A DNA stretch of 64,000 nt, taken from Nocardioides baekrokdamisoli. GTDB lineage: Bacteria; Actinomycetota; Actinomycetes; Propionibacteriales; Nocardioidaceae. The position numbers and the translations under genes are program-made. Within the stretch, counting starts at the first letter, position 1; every line of letters starts with the position of its first letter. Positions 8,765 through 16,003 of this stretch are shown in pieces. The stretch is taken from positions 1,302,001 through 1,366,000 of the forward strand of contig NZ_AP019307.1 in assembly GCF_003945325.1 (NCBI RefSeq), written 5' to 3'. Below the pieces are notes generated by a model. That model saw only the letters and a list, made by a program, of their open reading frames with translations. It searched no databases and had not been told where the DNA came from.

Positions 8765-9295
8765 TCACATCTCGGCCAGGTAACAGTCGGGGTGGTGCGG
8801 ATTGAAGAGTCCGAGCGCCTGCATCAACGCATGCATCGTGGTCGGTCCGACGAAGGCGAAGCCGGCCTTCTTGAGAGCCTTGGACAGCGCCTGGGATTCA
8901 GCTGTCAGCGTCGTTTCGTAGGGCGGCGCGACCGGCGGACGGAACTGGTCGACGAACGCCACCAATCCGCCGCTGTCGCGCAGCGCGACGGTCGCCTGGG
9001 CGTTGCGGATCGTCGAGGTCACCTTGAGTCGGTTGCGGACGATGCCGGCGTCGGCCATCAACGCCTCCTCCTCGGTCGGCCCGAAGTCCGCGATCGCGTC
9101 CACGTCGAACTCGGCGAAGACCTCCCGGAACCGCGGTCGCTTCGCCAGAATCGTGGCCCAGGACAGCCCCGACTGGAATGCCTCCAGAGTCAGGCGCTCG
9201 AAGTAGGCCTGCTCCGTCGGCTCACTTCGGCCCCACTCGTCATCGTGATAGCTCTGCATCGCTCCGGGCGTGAGCGCCCACGGACACCGGTTCAT
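8765..9295 (-). CDS. tag: DNA-3-methyladenine glycosylase I
   Basis: 176 aa. Removes 3-methyladenine from alkylated DNA, starting base-excision repair. Family features: the RCPWA zinc-binding N-terminus, YHDDEWG, ERLTLEAFQSGLSWATIL with the conserved helix, and the C-terminal GFAFVGPTTMHALMQALG with the HPDC zinc ligands. The ATG at 9295 shares one base with the TGA of vapC, so tag is the third gene of the vapB-vapC-tag operon. That pairing of a toxin module with a repair gene is unusual. Confidence 0.93.
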   Translation of the reverse strand: MNRCPWALTPGAMQSYHDDEWGRSEPTEQAYFERLTLEAFQSGLSWATILAKRPRFREVFAEFDVDAIADFGPTEEEALMADAGIVRNRLKVTSTIRNAQATVALRDSGGLVAFVDQFRPPVAPPYETTLTAESQALSKALKKAGFAFVGPTTMHALMQALGLFNPHHPDCYLAEM

Positions 9296-9723
9296 CACAG
9301 CGTCACGACGTAGTCGTTCGACTGCGGAACCAACCCGCGTACGCGCCGGTCGAAAGTCACCAGCCGAGCACCGACTGAAGCAGCGAGGTTGACCAAGTGA
9401 AGGTCAGTGACCTGCTTGTGTCCCACCAGTCCGACAACGTCAATGACCGGTTCGGCCAAGGAACTGGTGTCACTCACCACGGAATGCCGCGCATCAGCAC
9501 GCACACTTCGCAGCATGGCCCGCGCGTACGCACCATCCAGACGCTGTCCCATCACGGCAGGATTGAGCAGGAGACGCAGCAGGCCCAACTCGGTCACCAC
9601 GGTGGTCCCGAATCGCGCGGTGCCGCGAAACCATGCCATCGCTGGAGAGTGGAACTCGTGGCTCGGACTCATGAGCGCGAGCAACACGTTGACATCCGGC
9701 AGTTCGAGAGGGTGGTCAGTCAT
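9295..9723 (-). CDS. vapC: VapC-type PIN-domain ribonuclease toxin
   Basis: 142 aa. Acidic metal-binding residues of the PIN fold are present in order: D of LPDVNVLLAL, E of VVTELGLLRL, D of VTDLHLVNLA and D of VTFDRRV. VapC toxins cut specific RNAs, often tRNA, and are held inactive by VapB. The gene overlaps vapB by 8 nt and touches tag. The RNA target cannot be inferred. Confidence 0.88.
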   Translation of the reverse strand: MTDHPLELPDVNVLLALMSPSHEFHSPAMAWFRGTARFGTTVVTELGLLRLLLNPAVMGQRLDGAYARAMLRSVRADARHSVVSDTSSLAEPVIDVVGLVGHKQVTDLHLVNLAASVGARLVTFDRRVRGLVPQSNDYVVTL

Positions 9724-9940
9724 CCGCGAGAGCGTCCTCGACCATGTCGCTGGTGATCACATGGCCCTCAACGGGCGGCGCCAACAGCAGACCGTGGCTG
9801 AAGGTGACGTCCATGCGGAGGTCGATCCCCGCCAGTGCCAACTCCGACACAGCCGCTCCGACCGAAGGGCTCGAACCAGCTTGGACACGACCTCGCGCGG
9901 CGGCCAGCACACGCGGGTCCAGATCGAGAGTCGTACGCAT
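9716..9940 (-). CDS. vapB: VapB-type antitoxin
   Basis: 74 aa. The N-terminus MRTTLDLDPRVLAAARGRV is a ribbon-helix-helix DNA-binding strand and helix, and the acidic C-terminus SDMVEDALADD is of the kind that wraps the toxin. Position directly before, and overlapping, the PIN toxin supports the call. A TAGAAT hexamer 6 nt before the ATG suggests a leaderless transcript. Confidence 0.82.
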   Translation of the reverse strand: MRTTLDLDPRVLAAARGRVQAGSSPSVGAAVSELALAGIDLRMDVTFSHGLLLAPPVEGHVITSDMVEDALADD

Positions 9941-9946
9941 GATTCC

Positions 9947-9975
9947 ATTCTAAAGCATCACGCATCACGCATCAA
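9947..9975 (-). promoter_or_regulatory. vapBC promoter with three 7-bp direct repeats
   Basis: On the minus strand a TAGAAT -10 (9952-9947) lies 6 nt before the vapB ATG. Just upstream, three tandem 7-bp repeats (plus strand GCATCAC, GCATCAC, GCATCAA, 9955-9975) fill the space towards the -35 and run into the end of the pirin gene. They are a plausible autoregulatory operator for VapB or VapBC. Confidence 0.55.
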
Positions 9976-10955
9976 TGGCGTTCCTTCAGGCGTACGCCGT
10001 TCGGCATCGGTGGCGCCGGGATCGGGGGCAGATGGTCCCCGACCACGGTGCCGAAGGTGCCGGCGGCGACCTCCTGCGAGTCGCTTACGCCCTCGATCTG
10101 CCGCTGCCATTCAGTCCGCGCTGCCTCGATGTCCTCATGCGTGCGCCCGATGAAGTTCCACCACATCACGATCGCCTCCCCGAATGGCGGACCGCCGAGG
10201 AGGAGCAATCGCGCACCGTCCTCGCCGGCGCGCAGGCAGAGTCGGGATGCGCCCGGCGGCAGGTAGCCGAGTTCAGCGCGCCCAATGCTGAGCCCATTCG
10301 CCTCGACCGAGCCGGTGTCGACGAGGACACCCAGTTCGTACGCGTCGTCGACACCGAATTCGGCGTCGGCATGCGGCGCGAGCAAGACCTCCACTCCGAG
10401 CAGCGGCGTTGCCGTGACCACCGGCGAGGTCGAGCCGCCGAGGCTGCCGAGGAAGACACGGGCCGTCCACCCGGGGCCTTCGACGGCTTCGGGTGCGTAG
10501 TGGGCGAAACCCGGTTCGCCGGCACGTACGTCCTCCGGAAGCGCCACCCACAACTGGGCACCGTGCAAGGTCGTCGTGGCCGGGGTCGAGATCTCGGAGT
10601 GGCTGATCCCGCGACCGGCGTTCATCAGATTCAGTTCACCGGGACGTACGAACGCATGGTTGCCCGCGCTGTCGCGGTGCTCCACCTTCCCGGTGAACAA
10701 CCAGGAGACCGTTTGCAGGCCGATGTGCGGGTGCGGTGCGACGTGCATGCCGCCGCTGTCGGCGACGTCGTCGGGCCCGTAGTGGTCAACGAAGCACCAG
10801 GCCCCGATCAAGGTGCGCTCTCGCGACGGCAACGTACGCCGCACCGTCATCGAACGCGGCCCACCGAGCGGGACGTCGCGGTACGTGATCACCTGCGCAC
10901 CCGTGGGCGCGGAGGCGCACTCGGTGACCTGCGGATGGTCCTCGACGTTGCTCAT
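9972..10955 (-). CDS. Pirin family protein
   Basis: 327 aa. A bicupin protein of the pirin family. The N-terminal cupin carries HVAPHPHIGLQTVSW and ends with the GRGISHSE segment; these supply metal-binding His and Glu residues. Members include quercetin dioxygenases and redox-sensing regulators, so the exact activity is open. ATG 10955 is preferred over long upstream extensions that have no pirin-like sequence. The neighbour upstream (the mannosyltransferase) ends 33 bp away in the same direction. Confidence 0.88.
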   Translation of the reverse strand: MSNVEDHPQVTECASAPTGAQVITYRDVPLGGPRSMTVRRTLPSRERTLIGAWCFVDHYGPDDVADSGGMHVAPHPHIGLQTVSWLFTGKVEHRDSAGNHAFVRPGELNLMNAGRGISHSEISTPATTTLHGAQLWVALPEDVRAGEPGFAHYAPEAVEGPGWTARVFLGSLGGSTSPVVTATPLLGVEVLLAPHADAEFGVDDAYELGVLVDTGSVEANGLSIGRAELGYLPPGASRLCLRAGEDGARLLLLGGPPFGEAIVMWWNFIGRTHEDIEAARTEWQRQIEGVSDSQEVAAGTFGTVVGDHLPPIPAPPMPNGVRLKERH

Positions 10956-10987
10956 ACGCCCATCTAAGCGCGGGGCACCGACAGATG

Positions 10988-12256
10988 TCAGCGGGTGAGG
11001 CCGGGGATGGCCGTCACGGGCGCCAGCGCCCCGATGAACCCGATCGCCGGCACGATCCACCGACGACGCAGGGGCGCCGAGGCCGCGAACGGGGCGATCC
11101 ACAGCAGGTACCAGAGCCGCAAGGGAGTCGCAAGGAAGACGAACGCGACCAGGACCCAGGTGAATCGGATGAGGACACAGCGCCACTCGCCCGCGCGCGT
11201 ACGCAGTGCGGCCACCACCCCGATGACCAGCGGCACCACGGCCAGGGCCTTGAAGAAGCCGTCCGGAGCCCAGAAGAGCGGCCAGCCCACCGGATTCAGC
11301 GGAGAGGGCCGGTCGAAGGCGCTGGACAGTCCATGGATCCAATCGGTGCCGAAACCGAGGGTGAAGCTGACCACCGCCATCACCGCGGCAGCGATCAGAC
11401 CTGTCAGAGCCAGGCGTAGCAGCCGGGCCGGCAGCCGCACCCCGGGCGTCAGGGTCAGCAGTGCGATCGGGAAAACCCCGAGCAGGCCGGTCACCTTGAC
11501 CGACACCGCGAGGCCGAGGACCAGCGCTCCCAGCGCCCAGTGCCGTTCGACGGCAACGACGATCGCCACTGCGATCAGGGCCCACACCAGGACGTCGTTG
11601 TGCTCGCCACCAATGCCCGTGCCCAACATCAGCGGGCTGGCCATCACGAGGGCAATCGCGCGATCGGGGTCGACGCCCCCACGACGTGCCAGCCGCGGGA
11701 CGGCCCAGAGCATGATCCCCCAGGCGGCGATCGCCGGCAGCCGCTGCAGCATCGCGAGCACCAGCGGGTCGTGGGAGACGTACGTGAGCCACTCAGCGAA
11801 CTTGAGGTGGATCGGGCCGTACGGGCTCGGGGTCTGGCGCCACTGATGGTTGGCCACGTTCGAGATCGGGCCGGCGACGGCATTGATGCCGTGGAGGTAC
11901 GGCGAGACTCCGTGACGGGCGAGCCAGCCTTCGCCGGCGTAGATGTAGGCGTCCTCGGAGAACAGCGGCGGCGCGGCCAGGAACGGCAGCAGCCACAGGA
12001 ATGACGTCAGGCGTACGCGCTCCGGCCGCCGCACCAGGTCCCACCAGGCCCAGCCGAGCAACAGCAGCCCGCCGATCGCGACCGCTATCGCCAGTCCCAG
12101 CACCCAGGTGTGCGTACGCCACTGCGCCAGCGGGCCGTGGGTCATCGGCCAGGAGCCGATGGGGAGAGTGGAGAGGAACCATCCGGCAGCGGCGGTGATC
12201 GCGCTGCCGAGCAGGCCGCGCAGCAGGATCCCGCGGTGCGTGGACGGTGCGGTCAC
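10988..12256 (-). CDS. MptB-like polyprenol-phosphate-mannose mannosyltransferase
   Basis: 422 aa integral membrane protein with about a dozen hydrophobic segments, of the GT-C superfamily. LFSEDAYIYAGEGWLARHGVSPYLHG after the third helix holds the acidic catalytic loop, and SPYGPIHLKFAEW follows. This resembles actinobacterial MptB/MptA alpha-1,6-mannosyltransferases, which extend lipomannan using polyprenyl-phosphomannose on the outer face of the membrane. GTG 12256 overlaps the stop of the prenyl synthase gene by 4 nt. That adjacency is characteristic, since the synthase supplies polyprenyl precursors. The linkage made is inferred. Confidence 0.8.
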   Translation of the reverse strand: MTAPSTHRGILLRGLLGSAITAAAGWFLSTLPIGSWPMTHGPLAQWRTHTWVLGLAIAVAIGGLLLLGWAWWDLVRRPERVRLTSFLWLLPFLAAPPLFSEDAYIYAGEGWLARHGVSPYLHGINAVAGPISNVANHQWRQTPSPYGPIHLKFAEWLTYVSHDPLVLAMLQRLPAIAAWGIMLWAVPRLARRGGVDPDRAIALVMASPLMLGTGIGGEHNDVLVWALIAVAIVVAVERHWALGALVLGLAVSVKVTGLLGVFPIALLTLTPGVRLPARLLRLALTGLIAAAVMAVVSFTLGFGTDWIHGLSSAFDRPSPLNPVGWPLFWAPDGFFKALAVVPLVIGVVAALRTRAGEWRCVLIRFTWVLVAFVFLATPLRLWYLLWIAPFAASAPLRRRWIVPAIGFIGALAPVTAIPGLTR

Positions 12257-13269
12257 GACCGTCGCTGCGTGACGAAGGTCGCCAGGGCGACCACCACGTC
12301 GTCCTCGACTCCGGCTGTCGCGAGCGCGGCCAGAGCCTCCGCGACGTAGCGATCCGCCTCGGCCTCGGCCCAGGCGCGGCCGCCGGCGGTCTCGATCCGC
12401 TCGGCGATCGCGTCCAGTTCCGCGGCAGAGGCTTCCGCCCTGGAGTCCCTCTCGGCGTACCACCGGGCAACCTCAGGGTCGCGATCCATCGCGAAGACCA
12501 CCGGGATGGTCTTCTTGCCGGCAGCGAGATCGGCATGCACCGGTTTGCCGGTGACTTCGGTGCTGCCCCAGATCCCGAGCAGGTCATCGACGATCTGGAA
12601 CGCGAGTCCGAGGTCGGCACCGAACGTGTCGAGAGCGCGTACGACCTCAGCCGGGCGGCCGGCGAAGATGGCCGGAAGAGCCGCGCTCACGGCCAGCAGG
12701 GCACCCGTCTTGCCTGCCGCGACCGATACGCAATCGGCCAGCTCGACACGATCACGGGACTCCAGGAGTACGTCGTCGGCCTGACCGCGCACCAGCTCGC
12801 GGGTGGCGACCGACAGAGCCTTCGCCGCCTTCGCGGCGTGGTCTGACCCGCTGTCCGCGATCACCTCGTACGCGAGCGTCACCAGGGCATCCCCGAGCAG
12901 GACAGCCGTGGTGTCGTCCCAGGCGGCCCACACCGTCGGACGGTGGCGACGTTCACGGTCGCGGTCGATCAGGTCGTCGTGGATGAGCGAGAAGTTGTGG
13001 ATCAGCTCGACAGCCACCGCACCGGGCACTGCGGCGGCGGGATCTGCGCCCAGCGCTCGAGCCACAGCGATGGCCAGGCCGGACCGGAGCGCCTTGCCGC
13101 CGTTGCCGGGGGACGGGTTGCCGTCACGGTCCAACCAGCCGAAGTGATAGCCGGCGATCGCCCGCATCCGCGGATCGAGAAGATCCACGGCCTCCCGAAG
13201 AGCGGGCTCGACGAGCGTGCGCGCGTCCTCCAGGGCACGTACGGCCACCGCGGACGCAGACTCGTTCAC
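12253..13269 (-). CDS. Polyprenyl (geranylgeranyl-type) diphosphate synthase
   Basis: 338 aa. Trans-prenyltransferase that condenses isopentenyl diphosphate with allylic diphosphates. The first aspartate-rich motif is LIHDDLIDRD with the following RRHRP. The second is FQIVDDLLGIWG, where the usual last Asp is Gly, as often in actinobacteria. GGKALRSG is the IPP-binding loop, and KTGAL and GKKTIP are present. Chain length cannot be read reliably. The GTG start has TAGGCT 7 nt upstream (13277-13282). It is followed by the overlapping mannosyltransferase gene. The IspD and IspF genes at 50-52 kb supply its substrate. Confidence 0.9.
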   Translation of the reverse strand: MNESASAVAVRALEDARTLVEPALREAVDLLDPRMRAIAGYHFGWLDRDGNPSPGNGGKALRSGLAIAVARALGADPAAAVPGAVAVELIHNFSLIHDDLIDRDRERRHRPTVWAAWDDTTAVLLGDALVTLAYEVIADSGSDHAAKAAKALSVATRELVRGQADDVLLESRDRVELADCVSVAAGKTGALLAVSAALPAIFAGRPAEVVRALDTFGADLGLAFQIVDDLLGIWGSTEVTGKPVHADLAAGKKTIPVVFAMDRDPEVARWYAERDSRAEASAAELDAIAERIETAGGRAWAEAEADRYVAEALAALATAGVEDDVVVALATFVTQRRS

Positions 13270-13355
13270 GGGCGTGAGCCTACTCAGGCCGCTGCGCTGT
13301 CAGGGCGAGTGCTCGATCCGCCGCTGAACGCACCCACCGATTACGCTCAGGCCCC

Positions 13356-13847
13356 ATGCCTGAGGACATTGACGACGAGTTCGCGCGCCGCCTCCGCGAG
13401 GTGACGGCCAGTGTTGCCGGGCTCGACGAGGAAGAGGCGCTCCAACTCCTCGAGATCCGGCTCAAGCAGGTCCAGATCAATGGGCAGGCGCGGCATCGAC
13501 TGAGCCTCGCCCGCGCCCGCGGCACGCTGGCGTTGGCACTCGGCAACCGCGCCGAGCCCGACATGATCGCCTCGCTGGAGACGATGGTCTCCACGATCGA
13601 GGAGTCCGGCCCGCCCGAAGCGGTCTCCTGGGACTCACAGAGTGTCGATCCCGACTCCCCCGCGTACGACCCTGAGCTGGCAGCGAACCAGGCCGAGTTG
13701 CTCGAGTGTCACCACCAGAACGCCGTCGCCATCCTCCGGTTGATCGCGCAGATCTCGGTCTCCGGCGACGAACCCGAACTCGTCGCCACCTTGGAGCGGT
13801 TTCTCGATCACGACCTGGACGCCATCAGCGAGCTCGAGGCCCGCTGA
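13356..13847 (+). CDS. Conserved hypothetical acidic protein
   Basis: 163 aa, cytoplasmic, with no signal peptide or membrane segment. It is largely helical and acidic (MPEDIDDEF..., many Glu/Asp/Leu), including a run LDEEEALQLLEIRLKQVQ that could form a coiled coil. No recognised domain. Transcribed divergently from the prenyl synthase and followed after 89 bp by a glycosyltransferase in the same direction. The start is ATG with no strong ribosome site. Confidence 0.7.
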   Translation: MPEDIDDEFARRLREVTASVAGLDEEEALQLLEIRLKQVQINGQARHRLSLARARGTLALALGNRAEPDMIASLETMVSTIEESGPPEAVSWDSQSVDPDSPAYDPELAANQAELLECHHQNAVAILRLIAQISVSGDEPELVATLERFLDHDLDAISELEAR

Positions 13848-13936
13848 ATCTCGGACCGGCGCATCGGTGCCAGATCCTCGCCCGCAGGTCGCGTCACTTT
13901 CGCCATCCGTTCACGCGCCTGCTCCACCGTCAGAGC

Positions 13937-15043
13937 GTGCGCATTGCTCAGTTGGCGAACTTCGTCGGTCCGCGAAGCGGCGGGATGAAGACTGCCCTCA
14001 CCGCCTTGGCGTCGGGTTATGTGGACGCCGGCTGCGAGCGGCTGCTGGTGATCCCCGGCCCGGTCGACAAACGCGTCACCACCGACTTCGGCGACGTGGT
14101 GCAGCTCCGGGCACCCCGGGTCGGTGGCGGTTACCGATTGATCGTGGAGCCGTGGAGGGTCACCGAGGTGTTGGAATCCTTCGCGCCGACCTCACTCGAG
14201 ATCAGCGACAAGTTCACGATGACGCCGGTGTCCTGGTGGGCACGGCGCAACAACATCGGAACCGTGCTGTTCTCGCATGAGCGCTTCGACGAATACATGC
14301 TCCAGTACACCCGCCTGGACACCACGACGAAGGTGTCCGCTGCCCTGCTGAACCGGATCCTGGTGCGGTCCTTCGACGCGATCGTGGTCACCTCCGACTA
14401 CGCGCGTACGGAGTTCGACCGCTACTCCGTCGGCATTCCTGTCGTACAGATCCCGCTCGGGGTGGACCTCGAGTTGTTCACGCCGCGTACGCACGTCGAC
14501 TCGGACGTCACCCGACTGATCCACGTCGGACGGTTGTCCCGCGAGAAGGCGCCCCACCTGTCGGTGGCAACGGCCGTGGAACTGCACCACCGCGGCATCC
14601 CGGTCCAGCTCGACGTGTACGGCGACGGTCCGGCGCGCGACGAGCTCGAGATGCTCGCGGTCGACGCGCCCGTCACCTTCCACGGCCACGTCGGGGATCG
14701 GGAGGAGCTGGCACGCCGCATCTCCGCTGCCGATGTCGCGTTGTCGGTCTGCCCGGGTGAGACCTTCGGGCTGGCCGTCCTGGAAGCGCTCGCCGCTGGT
14801 ACCCCTGTCGTCACCGCTGACCGGGGTGGCGCCCAGGAGATCATCACGCAGGCGTGCGGCGCCAAGGCTTCACCGCTGCCGGCTCCGCTCGCGGACGCCG
14901 TCCTTGAGGTAATGGCGCGACCGACCTCAGAGCGACGGGCTGCCGCCCGCGCCCGGGCCGAACAGTTCCCGTGGACCCGTACCGTCGCGGAGATGCTCGA
15001 GCTCCACGCCTCCGTCGGGCAACAACTCGTCGCCTACGCCTGA
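13937..15043 (+). CDS. Glycosyltransferase family 4 protein
   Basis: 368 aa, GT-B fold. The N-terminal domain begins RIAQLANFVGPRSGGMKTAL with the glycine-rich loop. The C-terminal domain has IHVGRLSREKAPHL (linker and phosphate-binding Arg/Lys), then CPGETFGLAVLEALAAGTPVV, the E-x7-E donor-binding motif of retaining GT4 enzymes. The donor is probably a nucleotide sugar such as GDP-mannose, given the neighbouring mannan gene, but this is inference. GTG 13937 is taken as the start because the fold begins there. The last 117 nt are antisense to the 3' end of the DMT transporter gene. Confidence 0.82.
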   Translation: MRIAQLANFVGPRSGGMKTALTALASGYVDAGCERLLVIPGPVDKRVTTDFGDVVQLRAPRVGGGYRLIVEPWRVTEVLESFAPTSLEISDKFTMTPVSWWARRNNIGTVLFSHERFDEYMLQYTRLDTTTKVSAALLNRILVRSFDAIVVTSDYARTEFDRYSVGIPVVQIPLGVDLELFTPRTHVDSDVTRLIHVGRLSREKAPHLSVATAVELHHRGIPVQLDVYGDGPARDELEMLAVDAPVTFHGHVGDREELARRISAADVALSVCPGETFGLAVLEALAAGTPVVTADRGGAQEIITQACGAKASPLPAPLADAVLEVMARPTSERRAAARARAEQFPWTRTVAEMLELHASVGQQLVAYA

Positions 15044-15895
15044 GTCGGGGACCCAGAGGGCCGCTGCGGGCGAGGAGAGCAGGCCGCCGACACCGACGAT
15101 GAGCAGGACCGCAGCAGTCGCGGAGAACAGCAACCCGGGCGGCTTCGAACCGAAGGCGACCCACGCCGCCGCCACGCCAGCGACTGGCTCGGCGATCGTC
15201 ATCCCGGCCATTGACCACGGCAGCGGGCCGGCCGCGAGAGCGGCCTGGGTCAGCGCCGCACTGATGATCATCGACACGAGCAGACCGTAGGTCGGCACGT
15301 ACGTGAGGAGGCTGGCGTACTCGCCGGCGGCGAATCGGTCGGCCACCAACTTGAGGAACACCGCCGTCAACGCGAAGCCGGTGCCTGCGGCGGTTGCGGT
15401 GATGGCGGCAGCGATGGCCGGCTTGCGATGGTGTGCGGCGAACAGCAACGCCGCCATCACCACCACGATGCCGACTACGAGTGAGGTGACGTGGTTCGGG
15501 CTCGCGTTCTCGGCAGGAGGTTGGGCCTTGATGACGAGCAGGGAGACACCGCCGCAGACCGCGACCGTCGCGGCGAGGTCGCGTACGAGGGGCCACCGAC
15601 GCGCGCTCATGCTGGCGAGCAGCACTGCGAAGAGCAGTTGGGCAGGCATCATCGGTTGGACGACCGACAGACCGGTCCAGTGCAGTGCGACTGCCTGCAG
15701 CCAGAAGCCGACCACGCCCGCCACGGCGCCGATCATCCACATCGGCTGCTTGACCAGGGAGAGGATCAGACGGCCGATGCCCTTGAGGCCACCCGAACGC
15801 TCCGGATGACCCGCACCCGCATGCTGGGTCAGCCACGCGGAGAGCGCGAACAGGAAGCAGGCGGCCACGGTCACGGCGACAGCAGCGATGAACAC
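14927..15895 (-). CDS. DMT-superfamily (EamA-like) membrane transporter
   Basis: 322 aa with about nine or ten hydrophobic helices arranged as a repeated half, typical of drug/metabolite transporters. The N-terminal FIAAVAVTVAACFLFALSAWL and the final helix LLFSATAAVLLIVGVGGLL are clear. The substrate is unknown. After the last helix about 50 residues (WVPDSGVGDELL...) are low in hydrophobicity and are encoded entirely on the antisense strand of the neighbouring glycosyltransferase gene. This looks like a 3' extension after loss of an earlier stop. The start is GTG 15895. Confidence 0.8.
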   Translation of the reverse strand: MFIAAVAVTVAACFLFALSAWLTQHAGAGHPERSGGLKGIGRLILSLVKQPMWMIGAVAGVVGFWLQAVALHWTGLSVVQPMMPAQLLFAVLLASMSARRWPLVRDLAATVAVCGGVSLLVIKAQPPAENASPNHVTSLVVGIVVVMAALLFAAHHRKPAIAAAITATAAGTGFALTAVFLKLVADRFAAGEYASLLTYVPTYGLLVSMIISAALTQAALAAGPLPWSMAGMTIAEPVAGVAAAWVAFGSKPPGLLFSATAAVLLIVGVGGLLSSPAAALWVPDSGVGDELLPDGGVELEHLRDGTGPRELFGPGAGGSPSL

Positions 15896-15943
15896 GCTGT
15901 GAGCGTATGCCTTGGCGCTCCTCGGTCGTGTCGGAGGCGGTGG

Positions 15944-16002
15944 ATGTCAGGTGAACAGCGGCGGATGTCGGGTCTCGGCCGGCCAAATGTCGGGTCTCGG
16001 CC
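15944..16002. repeat. Short tandem repeat, 22-bp period
   Basis: ATGTCGGGTCTCGGCC occurs at 15965-15980 and again exactly at 15987-16002, a 22-bp period. A degenerate unit starts at 15944 (ATGTCAGG...). It ends 2 bp before the stop of the kinase gene. A second array with the same core and the same period lies at 59391-59428. Confidence 0.75.
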
Positions 16003-16003
16003 G

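Noticed and set aside
15944..16002. CRISPR-like array
   Set aside because: Only two or three units, 6-bp gaps and no cas genes nearby.
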